Below are positions 55,100-64,000 of a stretch of 64,000 nt of DNA, piece by piece. A model generated the notes under the pieces. That model was not told where the DNA came from and did not search any database. It was given only the letters and a program-made list of their open reading frames with translations. This DNA is from Bolinopsis microptera. Taxonomy: Eukaryota; Ctenophora; Tentaculata; Lobata; Bolinopsidae. The stretch lies in contig NC_087076.1 in the NCBI RefSeq assembly GCF_026151205.1, positions 22,686,828-22,750,827 on the forward strand. Direction: 5' to 3'. Each line of letters opens with the position of its first letter. Within the stretch, counting starts at the first letter, position 1. Both the position numbers and the translations under genes were made by a program.

Positions 55100-56100
55100 T
55101 TAGGCCCTAACAATTATAGGATGTATTTGCCTCTGGGTAATGAAACACGAAAACATCGCAACAAACTTTGCCTTGATGAAATTCTGAAAGCTTGTTAGGG
55201 ACATCATGTAGATGAAAACATTGGCAATGTTGTTCAAGTATGGAATACACTGACAAAACATTGCCAATTTAAGGTTTCTGTCACTATCACTGGCAATCAC
55301 CTCAAGGACATAATATCCAAAAAGAGGCAACATACTAATGCAATAAACAGCAGCTATTAAGATTACAGTTAAGGTTCCCTGAATATTAACTGATCTCCCT
55401 TGTCGGTGATTCAGCCTTATAGCAATCACTATCAGCCAGATGCCAGAAATCACTACTGTAATGGTACAGAGTAGTGCAACACTAAATACTACAATAGCTG
55501 ATTTAATAAACAATTGATATTCAATCAACATGTCACAACTTAGATTACTATTATAGTATACAACGTTAATTTTATCTTTTTGCAGAACAAATATTAAATT
55601 AAGGGCTAATGAGAGAGCCCAGATGCAGCATGCTATAATGTGTCCTTGTCCACAAGTCCATGTTGCACTCCTAAATGGAAACAGGATAGAAGCCAGTTTA
55701 GAACAGTTCACAGCAGTAATCAAAAAACCAGTAGCAGACACCAAAAACCATCTGGAGTATGCTTGAAAAGCACAGAATTGTTTGCCTAGCAACCAATGGT
55801 CCGTGATGGCAGCCAAGCAAGTGGGGAAGAGAACTGCAAATGTAGTTAAGAGGTCCAAAACTGCAACATGTTGAATCAATGCAGTTGTTATCTTGCCCAA
55901 CCTAATTAGCTAATTGCTTTCTGTTTAGTAGCGATTAAGATTACAGTACTTCCAATCAGTCCAATAAGTGTACCAAGAAGGAAAAACGTAGAGAAGAGTG
56001 AACGAGCCAAAACAGGGTTCACATTGTTATCAAGCCACCAGTTCTTCGCGTATCCTCCAAACAAACTGTAATTGTTTGGAGGGGCCCATATTTTCCCCAT
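55100..56100 (-). pseudogene. Rhodopsin-like GPCR with a frameshift between TM1 and TM2
   Basis: Intronless. ATG at 56098-56100; stop at 55100-55102. The frame 56100-55906 gives an extracellular N-terminus and TM1 (SLFSTFFLLGTLIGLIGSTV). The next frame, open from 55909 to 55100, gives TM2 (VAVLDLLTTFAVLF), a conserved Cys at the TM3 start (GKQFCAFQ), TM4 to TM6 and TM7 with an N-x-x-x-Y variant (NVFIYMM). The TM3 end lacks DRY (CSKLA). One base inserted or lost within AATTAGCTAATTAGG (about 55903-55915) would explain the break; no GT..AG intron fits. It could be a pseudogene or a one-base sequencing error. Ligand unknown. Confidence 0.75.
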
Positions 56101-56514
56101 TTATCGTTACTAAGGGTACAAAATCAAGGGTTAACAACCGTTTTGAATAATGGACACCAATTATTTAAAAACCTGTAAAGCTGAACTTGCTAAGGCTGTA
56201 ATAGCAAATGTCAAGGAATCCATTTGATAGAGACAAGAAAATTGATTCCTTTTTTAAATGTCATTATATACCATAACATGAGAAAAGACAATTTTTGTAT
56301 GAGAAAAGACAATTATACTATTTATCATAAATACAAAAATAGTAATATATATTCGGAAAATTGCTCGTTAATTCCACGGTAGTAAAAAGACATAAATGAA
56401 AAAACGAAGACACATACTTCAGCTGGTACACAAATTATGCGTTAGTCGACTTTTAGTAGCACAGACGGTGACACAGAGAGGATCCATTAGATTTCATAAC
56501 ATAATGGTCAATCA
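56101..56514. other. Upstream region of the GPCR
   Basis: AT-rich; no clear TATA box or exon was seen. A near-direct repeat GAGAAAAGACAATT occurs at about 56280 and 56300. Confidence 0.35.
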
Positions 56515-56516
56515 TA

Positions 56517-57641
56517 GGGTAAAGCACATAATTTTGTCATTTTTTGGCAATTTTCCGACTGCCTGATATAAACCATGGGTTTTAACCTCGTCTGAAATTC
56601 CGATTTAGATGAAACCTCCACCATGTTATAGTAGACAGTCTAGGCAAGTTCTAACACAAAAATGATCGAAATTGCTGGGGTTGAAGATGTTTAAAAAAAT
56701 TATTTTGAAAAAATGACAAAATTAGGTGACTTTACTTAATTTTGTCACCCCGAACCTAATTTTGTCACTTGAAGATTGTGCAAAAAGTAACCGTTTCTCG
56801 GTATTTTAGACTACCTGGATGCATCATTCGAGCGCTTTTTTACCAACATTGACCTCAAAAATCCCAAAGATATGATGTTTTCATAGTTTTGTAGCTTGAT
56901 GAAAAGATGACACTTTTTGGGTATCTAATCTTAGAAAATAGCCCCCAAATGCCCCTGAAACCACTGGCATCTTGAAAACTTTCTATGAAGCATAAATCAA
57001 TATTGGTTACTGATTCACGAAACTATATTTACCAATAGCTCTTTAAAACCCTGAATTACAGTATATTTCTCGGCGAAAATATGCTATTATAAGTGTTTAA
57101 ATGCTATTATAAGTGCCTTATACATATCCTATGGGCAAAAAAACTTCAGAATAGTTGTATAAGGCCATTTTCAACACAATCTGTGATTTACAAGAAATTT
57201 GAGAAAGGTCGATTTTTTTGTCAAAATTAGGTACTTTTGGCAAAATCGAACCTAATTTTGTCACCCTCTGTAACTTGAACAATAATTGCGCTAGAGACTT
57301 GAAAATTTGTAGGTATACTTCTGCTGTAGAAGATATTTGAAATATGCAATGGCATGAAGCTAGCTCAATTACTTTTGAAATAGCAATAAATCAAAATTTT
57401 GAAAATTCCTTAAGAAAACTTTAAGGATCTTATTTATTTTTCGGGTTAACAGTTTCGCCTTCTTTTTTGACACAGATGCAAAAGAGCTAGAAATTTAAAC
57501 TTTGTAGGAGCAGTTTCAGCAAAGTCTAAGCTTTCTTTTTATACACAAACCTTTTCTTTCAAGCTGAAATTCCGAGCCGAGGCAGTTTTTCAGAGCAAAA
57601 TGACAAAATTAGGTACCCTGACAAAATTACGTGCCTTACCC
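56517..57641. mobile_element. TA-flanked inverted-repeat element, 1.1 kb
   Basis: The left end GGGTAAAGCACATAATTT (56517) and the complement of the right end, GGGTAAGGCACGTAATTT, match at all but two of the first 23 bases. TA borders both ends (56515-56516; 57642-57643). AATTTTGTCA words recur inside near 56710, 56750, 57220 and 57600. No transposase frame. Probably a Tc1/mariner-type MITE. Confidence 0.75.
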
Positions 57642-57643
57642 TA

Positions 57644-59994
57644 GCTATAATTACTAAAAGTGGCCCTTGCATTAGTAATGAGAACGACCGAAAACTGAAT
57701 ATTAGCAAACAACAGAATGCTCAATCATTCCTATAATCTCTTTTAAGCTTTTGTGAGCCTTGGTTGACTATTAAGGTATTAAGATTACTTAACACCTGCT
57801 CTATTTCACTTCTTTGTGCTCTCATTAGATCATTAGATTTACAACAGAATGGTTAATCATTCCTGTATAATCTCTTTCCTTTAGAGGTAAAGCGGCCTTT
57901 GCATCAGTAATCAGGACTGAACATTAGCAGAGCTACTACAACACGGGTGCTAGATCATCAGTTAACACGTGCTACTTACTTTGAGATGGAGAGTAGATCT
58001 TAATGTGTGGTACTCATGAGAAATTTGAACATACATGATTTTACATTGCCTACTAGCAGGTGTCTAGTAGGCTATATTACACATTTTTATTAAATACTTT
58101 TCAAACTTTACAGAGTGTGCAATTATAATGTATAAAGGTATGAAATAAACTCGAATAAATTATTGTTATTGCCCCCGTCTGTAAAATCTGACGGGAGACC
58201 AAACACGGTACTGTACAGTAAAATGTGCCCGCAATTACATGGCCCCGATAAAATAACAAAAATGTGAAACAAAATTGTGATAAAATAAATGTGTGTTGAA
58301 GAATGTAAAGCAGTTCAAATGTCATAATAAAATATATATATTATCATTATCAATACAGAAATTGCATGAACTAAGCCAGAACTCTTTTTGGAAAATCTCC
58401 AACTGACCAAGCTCTAAGTTAATGTTAAATTCCGACTCTCACATCAAATGCTGGTCTTTATATGATATTAATTTATCACCTTGTAAGATGGTCATTCAAG
58501 AAAAATTCAATCAAAACAGTGAAATTTGGGTCTCGGAAAGCTGAAATTTGAATATGTCCTACCGGTACAGTAGGACATATTCAAAATTTCAATTGCATCA
58601 TAACATTATGTATAATTTTTTCCTTTGATCGATCATCAACGGCTTGTTCAGTTAAGCGGTCTTACGATTTATTCTGGTGAATAATTGTTCTCCCTTTCAT
58701 AACAATTTCTTCACCTCATTGCCTCATTATTGCTTTGCAATATCTGCCGTTTATGTAAGGAGTCTGAAAAAGTGGCAATGGCGAAAATGCTGATTAGAAA
58801 GGGGCTTATGAGTAATGGTCAAGATATAAATTAAAAAACGTCCGATTGAAAAACGTATAGTAAGATTTAAAACATATCACACGTAATGAATAAACTCGTT
58901 ATGCTTCATATCTCGGTCATCTGAGAAGCTAAAGTTCTAATTTTTTCAGGACACACGTAATTCGAATGGCCAACACGATTCAATAAAATTTAGCTTGATC
59001 CGACTATCCAACCTATCAAATAAATGCAAAAATGAACCTTCATTTGAAACAAATGAACTCGAATATTTTTCGATTTGACAAATTCCTCAAACCAGTGATA
59101 GTAGTAAGTCATACCAGAAAGAATTATTTCAATTGGGCAGTCAGTGACTGAGCTATTAAGGCCAACGTATGCCCACTGACTTTTGGCCCACCCTGTATAT
59201 CAGATTAAAAAACGTAAGATTTAAAACATATATCAGATTGAAAAACGTAAGATTTAAAACATACGTATATCAGATAAAAACGTTAGATAAGTTCTAAATT
59301 GAAGAGCAGTTGAGACATTTGTTCTTGAATAGAATATGAGAAATAATGAGCCCTTAATTAAAAGCGTATAAAGCAAAACTTAAAAACTAAATGAATCACC
59401 ATAGGAAAGAAAGGTCCATGTAAAAGAGAGATGTTGGCCAGGTGTAAATTTAAAACTATACCAGCACGGTTCTATTGTTGATATTTTAATTAAACCTTAT
59501 TTGTTAGAGCTTTTTGTTATACTCTAAAGTTTTTGGGAGACGACTGTACTTCATGATCTGTGCAAAGAACAATAGCATTATCATAGTCTAATCGTTTGAG
59601 GGGTTCCCAATTGAATAGAGAACAAACCTTACAATGTGTAATAAGGCGCCAGTTATTTTAAGGTTTGTCTTACAGACTCAGCACTGTATTCCGTTTATGT
59701 TATAATTATGAAAGATATTATATTCGTAAACATTGACTGGCTAATAAGTAATAGACCAGTCCCCAAACAAACAAATGTATCGTGATGGAAATATTTTAAG
59801 CGAGTAAAAGCCTGTCCAATCCCAGGCTACATAATATGATGACTTTGCTGTAAGTTAAGCTGTCACCAGCTTAGTAATTTTAAGGTTTGTCTTAAACAAT
59901 AAACCACAGAACTCAGCACTGAATAATAGAAAATAATAGTATACGGAAGAGCAGTTATCTTATCAAGTATCAAAGTAATAAAAACGTTTTAAAG
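57644..59994. other. Repeat-derived intergenic sequence
   Basis: 58087-58255 is a copy of the repeat at 7365-7530. 58547-58590 holds a palindrome TGTCCTACCGGTACAGTAGGACA. 59200-59280 carries three AAAAACGTAAGATTTAAAACATA units. No exon was recognised. Confidence 0.45.
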
Positions 59995-60175
59995 ACCTTC
60001 CTCAAAATAGCAATTTGTGAGAAATCAAACATTTATGGGGACTTGAAATTTGGTATGCATAAATTCGACACCTAGTGACACAATGTGATGAAGAGTTTTT
60101 AGCAACTGTTCCTTCATAATATTTTGTATCATTTCTCAAAAAAGTCACACTTTCTATGGTACACCCTGTATAGGG
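59995..60175. repeat. Dispersed repeat copy, inverse of the 9455-9900 ends
   Basis: GTGAGAAATCAAACATTTATGG and CTCAAAAAAGTCACACTTTC blocks match the two ends of the 9.5-kb copy in inverse orientation, without its GC-rich insert. Confidence 0.6.
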
Positions 60176-60958
60176 TGGATGATTAATGATAGAGTTATCG
60201 ATTTTTGACAAATGATTGGTTTGTTCATTAACAATTCCCTTTGTAATAGTTACTCTGGATGTACCGTTTATTAAGAGTGTTCATCCAGAGTCGGGGAGGC
60301 GGGGGGCGCCAGAGTCACCCTAACAATACATCATAATAATTAATAATATGCAGATATTATATCGTTTTGGCCAAGAAAAGAAGGAACATTTCGAACATTT
60401 CGAACATTTCTCTCCTGGAAAATTCATTTAACCCGTCCTGATGTGCAACGTAATTCGAATCTAAACACATTTCAGAATTCAGAGCAATCGCCAAATAACA
60501 TTATTGTATGTTATCAGGTTTTAACTGTAAATTACCTTACTCGGGAATATTATAGCGGGTTAATTTATGACTGGGAAAATTAATGATCAGGAAAAATATG
60601 GCGAAATTTTCCAAAACCCACCACTTTATCCCAGTCATAATATTCCCGAGTAAGGTAAGTGAAGTTAATACTTACCGAAACCTTTTTGAATCATCCGCCA
60701 ACACTCAACAGTTAAAATAACACAGTTATAATAAGAAGGCAGCTAACTTATGGCAGTTAACCGCATAATGATAAAACGTGAGCGTATATTATACATTCCT
60801 TTTGCTCAACTCTGACAATTACTCGTGACTTCACCCTGCCAGTTACTTTGACAGTCAAACGAGATGTGAGATGAAATGTGCAATCTGTAGCGCGCTAAGC
60901 TAAATTCGCTAATTTACTGTTGGGTGCGGCGCGCGCACTATCACGTGACAGTCACGTA
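60176..60958. other. Upstream intergenic region with a 125-bp hairpin
   Basis: 60533-60658 is an inverted repeat: TTACCTTACTCGGGAATATT at one end and AATATTCCCGAGTAAGGTAA at the other, with ATGACTGGGA/TCCCAGTCAT inside. A short G-rich patch lies at 60290-60310. No gene seen. Confidence 0.6.
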
Positions 60959-61040
60959 AACCAATCCGAGCCCTGACAGCCAACCGAGTGCTCCTGGTCT
61001 ATATAAAGCCTGTCTCAACCATTACATCATTTCGCAGTCA
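60941..61040 (+). promoter_or_regulatory. Argonaute core promoter (CCAAT, TATA)
   Basis: An E-box CACGTG (60942-60947), a CCAAT box (60961-60965) and TATATAAAG (61000-61008) are spaced as in a Pol II promoter. Transcription would start near 61030-61040. It points toward the Argonaute exons. Confidence 0.7.
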
Positions 61041-61944
61041 TACGTTTTGAATTTGTTACCTCTTTTCCACTGTACGCTAGTCGAGACAATTACCTCAGTA
61101 TACTCTCTCCTTCTCACTAGAGGTACTTATCTTACTTTCTGTTTGTTTTTTACTTAATTAATCGTTCTAAGAGTGTACTGTGTAGTATGTACTTGTTTGT
61201 ACTTTGTTTGTTTATAGAACCCGTCCCCAAACTCAGTTCTGGATGTGAATACGGGTGGTATCTGCAAGTGTGTTCATTAAGCATTTTCAGTTCTGTAGTA
61301 TGTACTTACATATTAACTTATCGTTACACTTAGCACTGTTGCTGTCTCGAACCTACTGTCTCGGTTATCAGTAATGCTGCATTATTAGTTTAGGATGTAG
61401 ATCTAGCATCCTGTCGGCTCAGAATCACATTTAAAGTCAAAGAAGATGCACTGAAATTAAGTTTATCAAGCTCCAGTCAGTTATTGTGAGTTCTTCAGGG
61501 TATTGAGAGTCTAGTCAGTTGTGCGATTGGAATCTTGAAATAAGACTTGGTCTGACAATCAGGGATCGTTCATATTAATTAATCACTGATGGCAAGGGGT
61601 GGTGTTTCTCCGATAAGAAAAAGATAATACAACAGCAAAAACAGTCTGGACTAAAAACTAATCTTTTAAATCGTTCCTCCGGCTGCTACTTCAGTGCATT
61701 ACTGTTCACATGACGTCACAGTTACCATCCCCTGTTCGCGAACAGTTACCATCCCCTGTTCGCGAACAGGGCCGTCTCGTGTACCCAATATCAAACATGT
61801 GTACAATTGTTCCTTCAATGTTCAACTTGTGCAATGAACATGGTATCTTACTCATTCCTTTTTCAGTAAAACGAATCAAGAACTCTACAGATAGATATAC
61901 AACTACAGAAACAGCATAACTTACTGAAACATCTACATTCTACG
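61041..61944 (+). other. Argonaute 5' leader, probably with a 5'-UTR intron
   Basis: No long frame. A possible donor (AGAG|GTACTT near 61122) could join an acceptor close to the start codon; this is not resolved. A 24-bp direct repeat CAGTTACCATCCCCTGTTCG occurs at about 61719 and 61743. Confidence 0.45.
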
Positions 61945-61960
61945 ATGCAATCTTCATCAG
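61945..61960 (+). CDS. AGO: Argonaute exon 1 (start codon)
   Basis: ATGCAATCTTCATCAG is followed by GTAAGAAC, phase 1. It gives MQSSSG on joining exon 2. Chosen because it is in phase with exon 2 and close to a donor of good quality. Confidence 0.7.
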
Positions 61961-62079
61961 GTAAGAACTTTAATACTTTACTTTACTTTAACATTTATCT
62001 GCTTTGTTCTAATTATTACGCACTCAGTATTTCGACACGGAATAATGCGTTCCTCTACATTGCCAGTCCTAATTAGTCA

Positions 62080-62215
62080 GCATATTATGTTAATGACAGC
62101 ATATTATGGTAATGACAGCATATTATGTTAATGACAGCATATTATGTTAATGACAGCATATTATGGTAATGACAGCATATTATGTTAATGACAGCATATT
62201 ATGTTTATGACACTT
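62080..62215. repeat. 19-bp tandem repeat in Argonaute intron 1
   Basis: About seven units of GACAGCATATTATGTTAAT, with GGTAAT variants in alternate units. Confidence 0.9.
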
Positions 62216-62418
62216 GTTGAGGTTAGTTAAACATTTGATAGTACGTCGACGACTGAACATTAGTCAGGTAGCAATGTAGCATGACTAGAAGATAACTGCT
62301 TCGTCTAGATAACTATTGTTTCTTAATTTTTAATGTGATAATATATTAGCGTTTGTTAAATATGATAAAGTTTATCAACATGTCAGTTTATCCAACTCCA
62401 CCATTTCCATGATTTCAG

Positions 62419-62722
62419 GAACTGTCACCCCTCCCCCAAAGAACAAGATGATCAGGCAGAACGCTACAGGAACAAAAGGCCGGAATGTCGCGCTGATCTC
62501 CAACAGCTTCCAGATTAACTTCAAGAAACCCTCCCTCAGTATCTTCCAGTTTGACCTGTCCATCGTGAACCCCAACAGGAATAACGATAATAACGCTAAC
62601 AGTGTTCCCTCTAGAGGAGTTTGTGATGAGGTGTACAAACAGCTGAATCTCGGAGCAGAGTGGGCCTACGATGGAAAGAAGAACCTGTACTCTCCGTCAG
62701 GAGAGGGCGTCCATATATCAAG
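62419..62722 (+). CDS. AGO: Argonaute exon 2 (N domain)
   Basis: The acceptor is GATTTCAG and the donor AG|GTAATT, phase 1 to phase 2. After a Pro-rich start, GTKGRNVALISNSFQINF matches the G-x-x-G-R-x-I-x-L-x-x-N-x-F opening of the Argonaute N domain. FQFDLSIVNP matches the following Y-x-V-x-I-x-P strand, and YDGKKNLYSP the DGR/KNLYT block. The last is typical of the AGO clade more than of PIWI. Argonautes bind small RNAs and silence complementary transcripts. The protein continues past the window, so slicer residues cannot be checked. Confidence 0.88.
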
Positions 62723-62879
62723 GTAATTTATGTTTTGCCTGATTCACGTAGTTAGGGATGATTGTAAATCGAGACGGTGCCCGGGTGGTTCTAATGGGAT
62801 TTTCGATAGCTGGTTTTAACAAAGAGGTAACAATATTTACCTCTTTACATATATATATATATATATAGGGCAGTTTCGG

Positions 62880-63225
62880 AATAACCGTGCCCCAGGTGGT
62901 TTTGCCCGAGATGTGCCCCAGGTGTGCCTGAGATGTGCCCCAGGTGTGCCCCAGGTGGTCCTGCCCGAGGTGTGCCCGAGATGTGCCCGAGATGTGCCCG
63001 AGATGTGCCCAGGTTCTTTTCCCAAGGTTTCCCAATTACCATGCCCGAATTTTGCCCGAGATGTGCCCGAGGTGTGCCCGAGGTGTGCCCGAGGTGTGCC
63101 CCAGGTGGTTCTGCCCGAGGTGTGCCCGAGGTGTGCTTTGTGCCCGAGGTGTGCCCGAGGTGTGCCCGAGGTGTGCCCGAGTTTGTGCCCCAGGTGTGCC
63201 CGAGGTGTGCCCCAGATGTGCATCG
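62880..63225. repeat. GTGTGCCCGAG minisatellite in Argonaute intron 2
   Basis: Some 25 imperfect 10-11 bp units (GTGTGCCCGAG, GTGTGCCCCAG, ATGTGCCCGAG) in a complex order. Open frames of about 110-155 codons with Cys-Pro repeats are shadows. A (AT)n run precedes it at 62850. Confidence 0.92.
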
Positions 63226-63249
63226 GCAGATTACCGAGTTACCGCTGAG

Positions 63250-63645
63250 GAAATAGCCCTGTTATTCCGTCAAATAATTGGTGTGTGGTTCCGGGATCCG
63301 GATGTTTGTAAGGCAGTTTCGGTAACCCTAATTAGCTGTGGAAATAGCCCTGTTATTCCGTCAAATAATTGGTGTGTGGTTCCGGGATCCGGATGTTTGT
63401 AAGGCAGTTTCGGTAACCCTAATTAGCTGTGGAAATAGCCCTGTCATTCCGTTAAATAATTGGTGTGTGGTTCCGGGATCCGGATGTTTGTAAGGCAGTT
63501 TCGGTAACTCTAATTAGCTGTGGAAATAGCCCTGTCATTCCGTTAAATAATTGGTGTGTGGTTCCGGGATCCGGATGTTTGTAGGGCAGTTTCGGTAACC
63601 CTAATTAGCTGTGGAAATAGCCCTGTCATTCCGTTAAATAATTGG
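63250..63645. repeat. 91-bp tandem repeat in Argonaute intron 2
   Basis: GAAATAGCCCTGTTATTCCG (or GTCATTCCG) starts at 63250, 63341, 63432, 63523 and 63614. The unit contains GGTTCCGGGATCCGGATG and GGTAACCCTAATTAGCTG. Confidence 0.95.
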
Positions 63646-63948
63646 TTTTTAGGAAGTATAGCCTCATAAACTAAGATTGAGCAGTCAACCAGCTTGACTT
63701 TTGACAGCTGTGTACCTTTGTTACAGTATAGTAATCTGGTCGAAGTTGAGATTTTTGGATAATCCTAATAAGTCTGGGGGATAAGTAAACTAGGTTCTGA
63801 GCAAATGAGCAAATGAGAACTATGATTTCTCGACTTCGCAACAAGGGTTACTAGATACTTGTGTGATTTTTCAAAAAGCTTTTGGTGCCATTCTAACCAT
63901 CAATAACTTGTACATCATTGCTACGTTAATCTCCGTCTTCTTCTTCAG
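63646..63948. other. Rest of Argonaute intron 2
   Basis: AT-rich intronic sequence ending in a pyrimidine-rich tract (CTCCGTCTTCTTCTTCAG). Nothing else seen. Confidence 0.5.
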
Positions 63949-64000
63949 GAAAATAAAGCTCGGCAGAACTGAATTCGAGGTAGAAGTGCAGGGTCCGGTG
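63949..64000 (+). CDS. AGO: Argonaute exon 3, partial
   Basis: The acceptor is TCTTCTTCAG. Phase 2 continuation gives RKIKLGRTEFEVEVQGPV, consistent with the strand after the KNLY block in Argonaute N domains. Cut by the window end. Confidence 0.8.

Overview
The window is eukaryotic and almost certainly metazoan. It has intron-containing genes with canonical GT..AG junctions and phase-1 extracellular modules (sushi/CCP-like, FN3-like, trefoil, HRM-like and GAIN-like), a rhodopsin-type GPCR, an Argonaute gene with TATA and CCAAT elements, a CR1/Jockey-type LINE, DNA-transposon remnants, and TTAGGG-like telomeric fragments. The AT-rich, repeat-rich context suits an early-branching or marine invertebrate. 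The sequence alone does not let me name the species.

Layout. 1-7.7 kb: repeats only (a 233-bp satellite, hexanucleotide arrays, a small inverted-repeat element, AT-rich palindromic sequence). 7.7-40.7 kb, minus strand: one large gene read here as 30 coding exons of about 1,700 codons. It has a signal peptide, N-terminal beta-type modules, a trefoil-like domain, a run of CCP-like modules, four FN3-like modules, another CCP-like module, an HRM-like cysteine domain and a GAIN-like helical region. This is the ectodomain plan of an adhesion GPCR; the GPS motif and seven-helix part were not found and would lie left of the window or be missing. 23115-37641: a 14.5-kb near-perfect palindrome (two arms of about 6.8 kb around a 0.87-kb spacer) sits inside the trefoil exon. 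Removing it with one copy of a 2-bp TT duplication restores an open frame with the CCW signature.

40.7-50 kb: LINE fragments, a TA-flanked pogo-like DNA transposon remnant, a 950-bp (TCAGGG)n array, a 1.5-kb duplication and an 11-bp minisatellite. 49.7-55.0 kb: an inverted-repeat pair bracketing a 5'-truncated, frameshifted LINE and a tRNA-like (SINE) fragment. 55.1-56.1 kb, minus strand: a rhodopsin-like GPCR with a frameshift between TM1 and TM2. 56.5-57.6 kb: a TA-flanked inverted-repeat element. 60.9-64.0 kb, plus strand: the promoter and first three coding exons of an Argonaute gene that runs off the right edge.

The genes do not form a pathway that the sequence can show. The most notable points are the giant foldback element inside a coding exon, the modular receptor ectodomain it interrupts, and the Argonaute gene in a transposon-rich neighbourhood. 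All exon boundaries were worked out by hand from splice consensus and phase continuity, without transcripts.
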